42,645 nt of DNA, from positions 1-42,645 of IMG/VR virus record IMGVR_UViG_3300025097_000013; one strand, 5' to 3'. The stretch's first letter is position 1. Every line of letters starts with the position of its first letter. The stretch is from a virus. Shown piece by piece: positions 24,913 through 32,605 of this stretch. The notes under the pieces were generated by a model, which searched no databases, had not been told where the DNA came from, and saw nothing but the letters and a program-made list of their open reading frames with translations. Both the position numbers and the translations under genes were made by a program.

Positions 24913-27026
24913 TCTTTAAATTTGTATGCTTCAAATACAGGGTATCCTTCTGTGCTTGTCTTGCCCCAATAGTCTTGTACTGTGGCCTCTACAGTGATTC
25001 TATTCTTAGGAGCTATCGTTAACATGGCGTCGCACATCGTACTGCATATCTCATCCAAGCATTCTTTCCATTTCGACCTAGGAACTGCGTTGAGGGCTTC
25101 ATCGTGTACATTAGCGTGGATCTTCGATCCGAATAATACATTATTCAACGTTGGGTCTTCCATCTTTTGATACAGCATAACGATCGCACGCTTCATACCG
25201 AGTGCCGCTGGGGTCTGCATAGTCTTACAATTAGACAGTTGATTCCTTGTTCTGTCAGCCAAGTAAACACCCATGATCTCTGTACAGTATTCAATCTTAA
25301 TCGACTTCTTAAGTCTAGGAATGAACCGGGTCTTTTTAGGGTTTACTCTATATTTCCATAGCCTGCCGTTCCATGGTACATCGGCGCCAAACCAATCTTT
25401 AAACTCTGGGAATCTATCCCTTGCATAGGATAGCCATTTGTCTACCATGTTCTTCGTAACATCTTTATATCCTTTAGCCTTTACTCCGCTGTGCGCAGTG
25501 TCTACCATAAGACCTCCGGCCACTCCTAAACTTATTTGTTTGGTAGCATCTTGTCTTACTTTCTTAAGTCGTTTGTGCCGACTATCTGTCTTATCTTTGA
25601 GAATTGCGAGTCCTTCAGCTTCAGTGAGTTCTTCATTGTAGATATCGTTATACTGTACTGTGCACAACGCATCATGAATGTTAAGCCCAGTGTTAAGTAA
25701 CTCACGCAAAGTAGAATGACCTGTTTCACGCTCAAGCACGGCGCTAGCCATAATAAACTCGAGGTTAGCGTAATCAACGTCAACGAATACATAATCTTCA
25801 TCTGGGACGAACCCTTTTCTAAAATCGCCATCTCTAGGTACCTGCTGAAAGTTCATGGACGGGGTTGAGTGTACGAAGACTTTCTTCGGCTTCCCTGTCG
25901 CGGTTAATGCATTGGCCTTATCTCCTTTGTAAAGGTGGTAGTTACTACTCTTACATGAAGTGCGCAATGTCTTTACTATATTGTTAAAGTCTGGATGGAT
26001 CCTATCGACGTCCATCTGTGGTATGAATGTAGTACAAGCCTTAAGGTTATTGCTGTACTCTAGTAGTGCATCGATGCGAGGATCATCAAAACCTGCCATG
26101 AATTCTAGCGTTTCTCTGTCTGTTGCTATCTCTCCAGTATCTGTCAGCTTTGGCACCTTAACCCCGTTTTCGGCGCATAATGTGTCAATTATGTCACGTT
26201 GTATCTTCTTAGATAGGACACCTTTCTCACTCATTATACCGTAGTCTTTGAGCTTCTCTTTGGCCTCTTCAAACTTAGGGATGTAGTAGTCCTTCAGGGT
26301 CTGTACTACTTCGGGATCTGTCCTGATTCCTTCAAGAGTCATACCACGTAGAGTATATGCCGATGCTACATTAAGCGGCTCCTGGTTGATAGAACCTGGA
26401 CCTCTCTCAGCTCTTGCTTCTTCTTGTGCAATGTATATACAAAGTGTATACGCCGTATCAGATATAGCATACCTTACAAAGTCTCTTTCCCATTCACTAA
26501 TTGGAGTACCGTCCACTTCTTCATATCTATAACGTACTGCGTCTTCATCCTTGTCGGCCGAAATATCAATACCTAACCAACGTTTAGTCAGAGCAGCTAA
26601 TGCCATAGGGCAGTTAAGATCTCCCTTAGTCGACAGCATATAAAGCTGTTCACGGATCATGGTATCTGATATTAGTCCATCTTTAAGGGCATCCCATATA
26701 CAAGGTATAATTCTAGGATCTACTTTCTTTGCAACGTGTAGGTCAAAGGCAGCGTTATGCGCGATCAATTTAATATTACCCGCCATGCTCATCAGAGCGA
26801 ATATGTTACCTACTATGGCTATACCCTTCTCCTCAAAACAAGGATACAAATAATTATGAATTTTCTTCCCGTTGACTTCCATCACTTCGTAGTGACTCGC
26901 ATCGCTGAACATATCTTCCTTCTCTAACGTACTAAAGGATATACAAACTGCTGGCGGGTTTACCTTATTCGGGTAAGCTATCAGATGAGTTTCGAAGTCG
27001 AAAGCAACCAATTTCATCTCTTGCAT
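24885..27026 (-). CDS. DNA polymerase, family A, with 3'-5' exonuclease
   Basis: The 713-residue replicative polymerase has proofreading motifs DFET (D10/E12), AHNAAFD (89-95) and YAISD (186-190). In the polymerase domain, motif A is VDVDYANLEF (D418, E423), motif C is VHDE (640-643) and motif B reads RQDATKQISLGVAGG (491-505). At the position equivalent to E. coli Phe762 there is Leu500, where T7 has Tyr. The Arg usually four residues before the motif B Lys is shifted by one. Its length fits T7-like polymerases. It should work with the separate primase and helicase at 36443 and 37650. A strong ribosome binding site (GGAGG) precedes the ATG. Confidence 0.93.
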   Translation of the reverse strand: MQEMKLVAFDFETHLIAYPNKVNPPAVCISFSTLEKEDMFSDASHYEVMEVNGKKIHNYLYPCFEEKGIAIVGNIFALMSMAGNIKLIAHNAAFDLHVAKKVDPRIIPCIWDALKDGLISDTMIREQLYMLSTKGDLNCPMALAALTKRWLGIDISADKDEDAVRYRYEEVDGTPISEWERDFVRYAISDTAYTLCIYIAQEEARAERGPGSINQEPLNVASAYTLRGMTLEGIRTDPEVVQTLKDYYIPKFEEAKEKLKDYGIMSEKGVLSKKIQRDIIDTLCAENGVKVPKLTDTGEIATDRETLEFMAGFDDPRIDALLEYSNNLKACTTFIPQMDVDRIHPDFNNIVKTLRTSCKSSNYHLYKGDKANALTATGKPKKVFVHSTPSMNFQQVPRDGDFRKGFVPDEDYVFVDVDYANLEFIMASAVLERETGHSTLRELLNTGLNIHDALCTVQYNDIYNEELTEAEGLAILKDKTDSRHKRLKKVRQDATKQISLGVAGGLMVDTAHSGVKAKGYKDVTKNMVDKWLSYARDRFPEFKDWFGADVPWNGRLWKYRVNPKKTRFIPRLKKSIKIEYCTEIMGVYLADRTRNQLSNCKTMQTPAALGMKRAIVMLYQKMEDPTLNNVLFGSKIHANVHDEALNAVPRSKWKECLDEICSTMCDAMLTIAPKNRITVEATVQDYWGKTSTEGYPVFEAYKFKDGQLNVDEV

Positions 27027-27186
27027 GTTTAATATCCTCCATTAGGAAATATAATTTCTCTACTTTGTTATTGGGAACTTCTAGGTTCCATAAGTCTTGG
27101 TGAATCTTCTCTAAGAAGTCCTCACACATTCCGACCATCTGGTCGCTATTTTTTACTTTTTGCCAAGCGCTTCTTGAGTCTTTCAT
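26965..27186 (-). CDS. Small helical protein overlapping the polymerase start
   Basis: A 73-residue frame with ATG behind GGAGAAGG. It overlaps the preceding gene by 41 bp and the polymerase by 62 bp. The product is acidic and helical (about 17-60) with two Cys. The strong ribosome binding site supports it, although both overlaps are long. Confidence 0.5.
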   Translation of the reverse strand: MKDSRSAWQKVKNSDQMVGMCEDFLEKIHQDLWNLEVPNNKVEKLYFLMEDIKHARDEIGCFRLRNSSDSLPE

Positions 27187-27550
27187 TGGCCTTCTCCAGT
27201 TTATGTATCTTTTCTCCAGCTAGTTCGATAGTTTTTAGTAGGCCTTCTTTTTCTTCCTGTACTTCATAGAACCGATCTCTGTGGTTGAACCTAGGTCCTT
27301 CCACAACCAAGGTCCCGTCGGCACCTCTATAGCCTAGCTCGTAGTTGTCGTGCTTCCTAAAATACTCTTTCTGTTTATCTAGTTTTTCCGTAGTTAAATC
27401 TCCGGTAATACAGGAGTCTATCTCATCCTCTAGGTTGGCGATTTCTAGGATCAGTTCCTCTTGGTCTTTATTACTTAGATTCACTAACCCTCTTAATAGA
27501 CTAAGGCGCTCTTGTATAAATCTTAAAAATAGTTTATCGCTGACTAACAT
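27146..27550 (-). CDS. Coiled-coil hypothetical protein
   Basis: The 134-residue protein has coiled-coil predicted stretches at about 5-50 and 95-132, with a short Gly/Tyr-rich part between (YELGYRGADGT). The C-terminus is very basic. No known family was recognised. It lies between the phosphoesterase and polymerase genes. Confidence 0.65.
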   Translation of the reverse strand: MLVSDKLFLRFIQERLSLLRGLVNLSNKDQEELILEIANLEDEIDSCITGDLTTEKLDKQKEYFRKHDNYELGYRGADGTLVVEGPRFNHRDRFYEVQEEKEGLLKTIELAGEKIHKLEKANERLKKRLAKSKK

Positions 27551-27558
27551 GCCTTCTC

Positions 27559-28743
27559 CTATTTAGGTAGTATAACAGGGAACACCTTATATAAGCTATT
27601 CTTTCTGTTAGGTGATTTACAATATGTTACAATCGTTTGGACAGGTTCTGCCGCATATCCACTACTATCACTGAAGTCATCACCGCAGACTAAGCCGCCG
27701 TTAATAATGATCTTCCTTCCAAATTGTCTGAAACTGTGAAAGTGTCCTATCCTTAAGCCGTGTAGGATCATTTGATACTGCTCGGATCTGTTATTAAGAT
27801 GTGTCCTTAGTATAGCTTCTGTAGATCCTTTAATCATATCTCCATGTTCGTACAGGATATTAGATCCTTGAATCTTCAGTACTGCACCGTACCCCTCTGG
27901 TATTATAAACTCAATGTTATCATACTTCAGTTTTTTAGTCAAGAGCTCTAATGTCTTATACACTGTCCACGTATATCCTTCCTTACCTTGTTGAAACATC
28001 GCTCTACTTTTACAAGATCTGTCATGATTTCCCGCTGTAGCTACTACCCTGATAGGCAATCCTACTAACGCTAGAGGTTCTATAACAGCTTCGAATAATA
28101 TCTCTGTCACGTTGTACAGCTGCCCAGGGGTGCTCTCTTCGCAGGCCTTAGAACTATCTTCATGGAGCTTATCGTTGTGGATCATATCTCCATTCAGTCC
28201 TATCACAAAGTCTTCAACGTTATGTGTCCTGCTATTCCTGTCATACTCTTCTAGGAATACATTGACTAATTTCTTTAATCTTAGTCGGATCTTTTTATAA
28301 TCATAGAACTTAGTTTTCAATCCTCCATGTATATCTGAGATATCTAGTGCCATGGTCATGTTAGCGTTTCCAACATTTAGGGTATTCGCTTTAGCCTTCT
28401 TGATGACTGTTCTATTTCCTGTCAACTTTGCAGCGATTCTAGTGAAGTCGTCTACTAAATGATCAGTAACATCCCATTCATCTAAGACCTTCTTTAACTT
28501 CTTATTGCTGGCCGTACGTCCTTTACGGGCCGTGGCAGCTTCTCTGATCATATCAATGGTCAATTTCTCGTTCTCACTCAGTTCGAATCTATCTTTATAA
28601 CGATGAAATAAATTTCTATAATGGCTCTGATCATTTTGAAAGTTATACTTCTTGTTTAACTGCTTGGTGATCTTCTTCCAACTCACTCCATTCTTCAGCT
28701 TATGGAATAGATCTAATATACACTCATCTGGGTACTTCGACAT
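27559..28743 (-). CDS. Metallophosphoesterase with N-terminal helical domain
   Basis: The 394-residue protein has a helical N-terminal part (1-120) that may bind DNA, then a calcineurin-like metal site: DIHGG (about 136), GLNGDMIH (about 185), AGNHD (about 237), EHGD (about 295) and GHFH (about 332). These are the five motifs for a two-metal phosphoesterase. SbcD/Mre11-type nucleases share them, and phage relatives are often called DNA exonucleases or SbcD-like. No SbcC partner is present. Start ATG 28743 has GAGGGAG upstream. Phosphoesterase fold is firm; nuclease role is inference. Confidence 0.8.
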   Translation of the reverse strand: MSKYPDECILDLFHKLKNGVSWKKITKQLNKKYNFQNDQSHYRNLFHRYKDRFELSENEKLTIDMIREAATARKGRTASNKKLKKVLDEWDVTDHLVDDFTRIAAKLTGNRTVIKKAKANTLNVGNANMTMALDISDIHGGLKTKFYDYKKIRLRLKKLVNVFLEEYDRNSRTHNVEDFVIGLNGDMIHNDKLHEDSSKACEESTPGQLYNVTEILFEAVIEPLALVGLPIRVVATAGNHDRSCKSRAMFQQGKEGYTWTVYKTLELLTKKLKYDNIEFIIPEGYGAVLKIQGSNILYEHGDMIKGSTEAILRTHLNNRSEQYQMILHGLRIGHFHSFRQFGRKIIINGGLVCGDDFSDSSGYAAEPVQTIVTYCKSPNRKNSLYKVFPVILPK

Positions 28744-29154
28744 CTATTTACTCCCTCGTTTGACTTCCACAATTTTGTCTTTATAGGCTTGATACTTCAG
28801 GAACCTAATCTTCTTACCTTTTCTCCGGGCCCAGTAGATTTCGTCTGTAACTCCTTTAGACTGCCGCCAGCCTTCGAGTATTAAGACCCATACTTCGTCC
28901 ATCTTCTCTACCATCTTACGGTCAGTCTTCTTCCATGTCTCGTAGTCACCTTTCATTAACCCTGTCTTCTCTTGTTCATGGGATTGAGTGATCGGAGAGA
29001 ACACTGTAATGCCTGCGACCGCTAATTTAGTTGAAACATATGTCAGCATTATGCGTCGCATAGCTTCTATATCTTTATGTGCGTGCGAGTAGGGCCCGGC
29101 TAAGTAAATAGCTTTATCTTGCCCTTCCTCTAAAAAATCTTGATTAGTAGACAT
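28744..29154 (-). CDS. DUF1937-type nucleoside deoxyribosyltransferase-like protein
   Basis: The 136-residue product has the family opening AIYLAGPYSH, an alternating helix/strand layout, VFSPITQSHEQ, and a late DEVWVLILEGWRQSKGV motif. Relatives resemble nucleoside 2-deoxyribosyltransferases and may remodel nucleotides. I chose ATG 29154 behind GAGGAGA. An ATG two codons upstream is too close to the ribosome site. It overlaps the preceding gene by 11 bp. Confidence 0.7.
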   Translation of the reverse strand: MSTNQDFLEEGQDKAIYLAGPYSHAHKDIEAMRRIMLTYVSTKLAVAGITVFSPITQSHEQEKTGLMKGDYETWKKTDRKMVEKMDEVWVLILEGWRQSKGVTDEIYWARRKGKKIRFLKYQAYKDKIVEVKRGSK

Positions 29155-29383
29155 CACCATTCTCCTCTATTTTCTTATCCTCATAAGGAGCGGTAACGCG
29201 TCTATAAAATTCTAGTTTACAGCCTTCGAGGGCTCCCATAATATCATTCATCGTGTTATAGCATTTACCGGTACGTTCCATATATTCTATAACGAGTTCT
29301 GTAAGAGCATAATTTAATTCTCCGGCATTTTTAGGACCGTCTCCTATTACTCGTTCTCTGTCATGGTCTTGTATATAAGGCAT
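29144..29383 (-). CDS. Conserved small phage protein (GELNY / NGDVY family)
   Basis: The 79-residue protein has a conserved pattern (MPYIQ, AGELNYA, NDIMGALEGCKLEFYRRV and PYEDKKIEENGDVY) found in many unrelated tailed phages. Its function is unknown. It lies between the serine protease and nucleotide-related genes. Confidence 0.75.
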   Translation of the reverse strand: MPYIQDHDRERVIGDGPKNAGELNYALTELVIEYMERTGKCYNTMNDIMGALEGCKLEFYRRVTAPYEDKKIEENGDVY

Positions 29384-29386
29384 ATA

Positions 29387-30112
29387 TTATACTCCCGGTT
29401 TCTTTGCAGCTTCTATAGCACTCTGACGTGCCTTCTGTTTTTCTACTCTCTGCATTATATGTAATTTTTTTAGAAATGTCAAGTAGTCTTTGTGAATCTT
29501 TACGATAAAGGATGCAGGGATAAACATAGTCTCTCCCCCGCCGCCTAAGGATACTATACCTATAACCTTTCCTTCACTATTAAAAATAGGAGATCCTGAA
29601 TGTCCAGGTATAGTAGCTAACTCGGCTCTGACATACATGGAGTGGATTCCATACCTAGGAATATCGACAAGATAATGATATAAAACTTTACCATATCTAG
29701 CGCTGTACCATGTACCTCGGCCGAAGCCTATAGTGTGAATCTCCTGTCCTCTCTTTACCTTTCCTAGATCTAATACCAAGGTCTCTCCTCTAGAGAACCC
29801 TACCTTGACTAAAGCTAGATCGTGAAGCTTATCAACGCCGACAACTAATCCATCTACTACCGTGTTGTTAACCAACTGAACTTTAACTTTATCTTTACCG
29901 TCTATTACATGTGCATTAGTTACTAAAAGGTTATGACTGATAAAGAATCCTGTACCGTGTCCTCGGCCGTTCATAATCATAGCTATATTGCCATTTTCAT
30001 GTTCAACGAAATTCTCCTTAACGTACTGCACCGCCGACGGAGTGTGAACGATACCTGCTCCTAGCATTAGTCCTACTATTATAGTAAGTAATATTTTATT
30101 CAGTCTGGTCAT
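29387..30112 (-). CDS. Exported trypsin-like serine protease (HtrA/Deg-type)
   Basis: The 241-residue product begins with an uncleaved or cleavable signal (residues 5-22 hydrophobic) and continues with a chymotrypsin-fold protease domain. The catalytic triad is His68 (VTNAHVI), Asp98 (HDLALV) and Ser172 (PGHSGSPIF). The oxyanion loop and strand order match DegS/HtrA proteases, but there is no PDZ domain. It should act in the periplasm or on the outer face of the inner membrane. Serine proteases of this type are uncommon in small phages. Substrates could be envelope or defence proteins. Confidence 0.85.
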   Translation of the reverse strand: MTRLNKILLTIIVGLMLGAGIVHTPSAVQYVKENFVEHENGNIAMIMNGRGHGTGFFISHNLLVTNAHVIDGKDKVKVQLVNNTVVDGLVVGVDKLHDLALVKVGFSRGETLVLDLGKVKRGQEIHTIGFGRGTWYSARYGKVLYHYLVDIPRYGIHSMYVRAELATIPGHSGSPIFNSEGKVIGIVSLGGGGETMFIPASFIVKIHKDYLTFLKKLHIMQRVEKQKARQSAIEAAKKPGV

Positions 30113-30392
30113 CTAAAAACTCTCCGTTGTTGTCTGCTTCTTCTAATTCGTCTTTTAAGTCTTGGGTTACTGCCCAAGGATCTAATAAATCTGGCATTGG
30201 TTCTACACATACTATAAGGTCTCCGTTATCTTGAGGCATCACCAGTTCAGGACAGCCGTAAATAAATCTATCTATGTACATGAAGTCTCCCGATTTAGAG
30301 GCTCTCTCTAATTCCTTTTTAAAGTCTTTGTCAGGATTCTCTACCTTAATAATAATGTTAAATATCGATACTACTTGGCTTCTACTCTTCAT
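30096..30392 (-). CDS. Acidic hypothetical protein
   Basis: A 98-residue product with acidic C-terminus (DDQTE). The frame opens at 30449, but ATG 30392 is preceded by GGGAGAAG and overlaps the preceding stop (ATGAAGAGTAG), so I start it there. It has a Pro/Asp-rich middle (MPDLLDPWAV). No motif is recognised. Confidence 0.65.
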   Translation of the reverse strand: MKSRSQVVSIFNIIIKVENPDKDFKKELERASKSGDFMYIDRFIYGCPELVMPQDNGDLIVCVEPMPDLLDPWAVTQDLKDELEEADNNGEFLDDQTE

Positions 30393-30852
30393 TCTGCTTC
30401 TCCCTTTTCTTTTTCTTCCCGCTACAACATCCGCAACATCCGTGAACACCCATCCACTTTCTATCTGACTCCTTACAGGATGCCATAAAATCTGCGTTGG
30501 GGTGTCCTACCCCGCATTCACATATATCTTCTATTAGTCCCGTGTCAAATCTTCGTATCTGATCCACTGCCCAGTCAGGCTTTCTAATCCCTGGGAACTT
30601 CTGGTTTGGTGCATATCGTTCTGTTCTATCTGTTAGTGATAGAGAAAAGTCTGTATTACTTAAGTACCCGTTCGGTAAGATTACGAGCTTACAGGCCGGA
30701 TAATGCTTCTTTATTACCGTTCGGGCACATACGATAAAAGGGTCGCTGGTCTCCATATAAAGAAAGTTCGGTCCTTTACCTAATCGCTTATTGTACCTAT
30801 CCATATTTCGTTTGATGCAAGCCATCGCATCTAACTTACCGGGGCTCTTCAT
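30382..30852 (-). CDS. Hypothetical protein with Cys-rich C-terminus
   Basis: The 156-residue protein has an alpha/beta N-terminal part (about 1-100) and a C-terminal Cys cluster (ICECGVGH, SCKESDRKW, GCCGCCSGK) that should bind metal, followed by a basic tail. The function is unknown. Its ATG follows GAGGAAG. Confidence 0.65.
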   Translation of the reverse strand: MKSPGKLDAMACIKRNMDRYNKRLGKGPNFLYMETSDPFIVCARTVIKKHYPACKLVILPNGYLSNTDFSLSLTDRTERYAPNQKFPGIRKPDWAVDQIRRFDTGLIEDICECGVGHPNADFMASCKESDRKWMGVHGCCGCCSGKKKKREKQNEE

Positions 30853-30862
30853 ATTATCTTCC

Positions 30863-31075
30863 TCACCATACAGGGTTATCTGATTTAGTATATCTACAAC
30901 AAGTATGCTTTTCCGCGCTGAGTGTAATGTGTGCGTCGGTTACGTCGGGATCCTTTGCCATGTCGCTGAACCAGTAAAAGTGTTCTAATGCTCTATCCCA
31001 ATCCTCTGTCTGGATAGTATCGTGATACCACTTTCCTATTGCTTTATTATATAATCTGTATCCTACTGTGTACAT
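30863..31075 (-). CDS. Small Tyr/Trp-rich hypothetical protein
   Basis: A 70-residue protein rich in aromatic residues (YRLYNKAIGKWYHDT, ALEHFYWFSD) with a CC pair near the C-terminus. Its start overlaps the end of the phosphoesterase gene by 13 bp. A sigma70-like promoter (31106-31134) lies about 24 nt ahead of the ATG. Confidence 0.6.
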   Translation of the reverse strand: MYTVGYRLYNKAIGKWYHDTIQTEDWDRALEHFYWFSDMAKDPDVTDAHITLSAEKHTCCRYTKSDNPVW

Positions 31076-31695
31076 ACGTCACCGTCCTCCGTCTTCTTAT
31101 CTATAAGTTTATCACACAGCTTAATTATTGTCAAGTCTTCTACGGGGTAAAAGTCCCAGGCGTCAACTCCTACATGAATCTTAGCGTCCTCAAAGTGTGT
31201 TTCGTCCTGCTCTGTTTGTACGTTCCATCTGGTGGCTGACCCAGCTTCATTATATTGTTCTTTAACATGTGTATGGCCGTGCACTATAATATCGGTCTTA
31301 GCTGCTTTAGCATTCACCCACGGGAACCTCGGATAGTGTTGTAGCATGAGACGATATCCTTGTAGATTAATACGCTTATGCCACGTAACGTCGTAGAAAC
31401 CCGCTTCCATATATCTCCTAGCCTCGTTCTGGTCATGGTTTCCGAGGATGAGTATGATTCTACCGTTGAGAGCGCTAACAAGACGCTTAAGAAGACCGGT
31501 GCAGCGACGAAAACTGAAATCGCCAAGATGATAAACAATATCATGTGGGCCAATCTTTTCATTCCATTTCTTAATAAGGTCTTCATGCATTTCCTCTAGG
31601 TTCTTATACTGGCGCTGATTGTTCAACTGTCTCTTACACATCCTTACAATATTGCCATGCCAAAAGTGGTGATCTGATGTGAACCATTTCTTCAT
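31063..31695 (-). CDS. Metallophosphoesterase (calcineurin-like), compact
   Basis: The 210-residue protein carries SDHHFWH (7-13), YHLGDFS (about 55), ILGNHD (about 84) and VHGHTH (about 137), followed by HVGVDAWDFYPV. These are the family's metal ligands. It is smaller than the 27559 enzyme and has no extra N-terminal domain. The family hydrolyses phosphodiesters or phosphomonoesters; the substrate here is unknown. The gene starts behind GAGGAAG. Confidence 0.8.
   Translation of the reverse strand: MKKWFTSDHHFWHGNIVRMCKRQLNNQRQYKNLEEMHEDLIKKWNEKIGPHDIVYHLGDFSFRRCTGLLKRLVSALNGRIILILGNHDQNEARRYMEAGFYDVTWHKRINLQGYRLMLQHYPRFPWVNAKAAKTDIIVHGHTHVKEQYNEAGSATRWNVQTEQDETHFEDAKIHVGVDAWDFYPVEDLTIIKLCDKLIDKKTEDGDVCTQ
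31106..31134 (-). promoter_or_regulatory. Sigma70-like promoter before the 31075 start
   Basis: TTGACA (31129-31134) and TAAACT (31106-31111) lie 17 bp apart on the minus strand. The -35 is perfect and the -10 is only 4 of 6. It sits in the 3' end of the phosphoesterase gene. Confidence 0.5.
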
Positions 31696-31856
31696 CTCTG
31701 CTTCCTCTTTAATCGTTTATATAGCAGTATCTTTTTATAGAGTAATGCAGATTCAGGAGTGTGATCAACATGACAACATAGGCCTAGGTCTGTCCAGTTC
31801 TTACGTAGTAATTCTATCTTTTCCCACATCAATATTACATAAGGTTTATTCTTCAT
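31692..31856 (-). CDS. Small basic hypothetical protein
   Basis: A 54-residue basic protein. The frame reaches 31919, but ATG 31856 has CGGAG just upstream and the upstream part lies in a structured RNA candidate. It overlaps the phosphoesterase start by 4 bp (ATGA). The product ends with an Arg/Lys-rich tail (LYKRLKRKQR) and may bind nucleic acid. Confidence 0.5.
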   Translation of the reverse strand: MKNKPYVILMWEKIELLRKNWTDLGLCCHVDHTPESALLYKKILLYKRLKRKQR

Positions 31857-32003
31857 GTTATCTCCGTTAAATTTAAAAGGGAGGGCCCATTTCCTGAGCT
31901 CCTCCCACGAGCCTGCCACAATATCTCTCCTCTTCCGAGGTGAAGATCGTCCTGGTGAATGGCCCTCCTTGCAGAGGCTAAGGCAGTCACGTTAACTTGT
32001 TGC
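31857..32003 (-). ncRNA. Candidate pseudoknotted leader or small RNA
   Basis: This gene-free stretch of about 150 nt has a folded pattern on the minus strand. A 13-bp stem with two single-base bulges pairs 31970-31958 with 31891-31877. Its loop holds a 9-bp hairpin with a GGAA tetraloop (31947-31923) and a small hairpin (31912-31898). A 5-bp helix, CTGCC 31986-31982 with GGCAG 31917-31913 (or AGCCT with AGGCT next to it), crosses the long stem and would form a pseudoknot. A TATAAT box lies upstream at 32008-32013. The long stem is followed by TTTT and then the ribosome site of the 31856 gene. It could be a riboswitch, ribozyme or attenuator; the class is unknown. Confidence 0.5.
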
Positions 32004-32008
32004 ATCTA

Positions 32009-32266
32009 TTATAGAAAAGATGCTGATTTAACTTCTGCTATCTTTGCGTCTCGTTCGTCTGTAGTATCAAATGCTTCTTGTACTTGTCTTCCATTACGAA
32101 GAATAGCTACTGCGAAGAACTTCAACTTTCTTTCATCTGATGTCGGCTGGCCTTGAGCGTCTACTTCTACGGGGATCTCATGTGAAGCTGCTACTACCAC
32201 GTCTACTGCTGAAGGGTTTACAAATACTGTGTCCCCTTGTATATCATTAAAGGTTAAAAAACTCAT
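32009..32266 (-). CDS. Small beta-rich hypothetical protein
   Basis: An 85-residue protein, mostly beta (FLTFNDIQGDTVFVNPSAV, LKFFAVAIL) with an acidic helical C-terminus. ATG 32266 follows GGAGAC. No family is recognised. Its stop overlaps a -10 box that may drive the downstream structured RNA. Confidence 0.65.
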   Translation of the reverse strand: MSFLTFNDIQGDTVFVNPSAVDVVVAASHEIPVEVDAQGQPTSDERKLKFFAVAILRNGRQVQEAFDTTDERDAKIAEVKSASFL

Positions 32267-32267
32267 G

Positions 32268-32483
32268 TTATTGTCTCCATTTGTTGTACATCCTGAAATA
32301 CATTCCTATCAGGCATATGTTCAAAACTAGGAGACCCCAATGTTGGTATGCGATGATCCATATGAACCATCCAGCCTCCGCTATCAATCCCATTACTGGG
32401 GCGTTCTTACTTTTATCACCTGCTAACCACATAGTGATAATTGTGAGTATCGAAATTGTAATCTCTGCTATTGTCTCTATCAT
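32268..32483 (-). CDS. Small membrane protein of the short PnuC-like type
   Basis: The 71-residue product has two or three hydrophobic segments (about 4-21, 29-45, 47-63) with a Trp-rich pattern (GWFIWIIAYQHWGLLVLN) and a final NKWRQ, resembling the two-segment piece of nicotinamide transporters that several phages encode. The frame can open upstream at TTG 32570, but ATG 32483 has AGAGAAG ahead of it, so I use that. The resemblance is partial and the function is unproved. Confidence 0.5.
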   Translation of the reverse strand: MIETIAEITISILTIITMWLAGDKSKNAPVMGLIAEAGWFIWIIAYQHWGLLVLNICLIGMYFRMYNKWRQ

Positions 32484-32605
32484 CACAACTTCTCTTAAAT
32501 CAAATGTAGGGTACGGACCGAAGTCCTTTAGTTTAATCTGGTCCCACAGGGTCAATTCCCTTAAGCACAACCCAAACCCCTACGATGCGTTCGGACCTAT
32601 TTAAA
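32484..32605 (-). other. Gap after the tmRNA-like gene with a UUCG hairpin
   Basis: The 122 bp between the tmRNA-like RNA and the next ATG hold no clear gene. A perfect 4-bp stem with a TTCG loop (GGAC, TTCG, GTCC) lies at 32526-32515 on the minus strand. UUCG hairpins often mark the 3' region of structured transcripts. No T-run follows. Confidence 0.45.
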
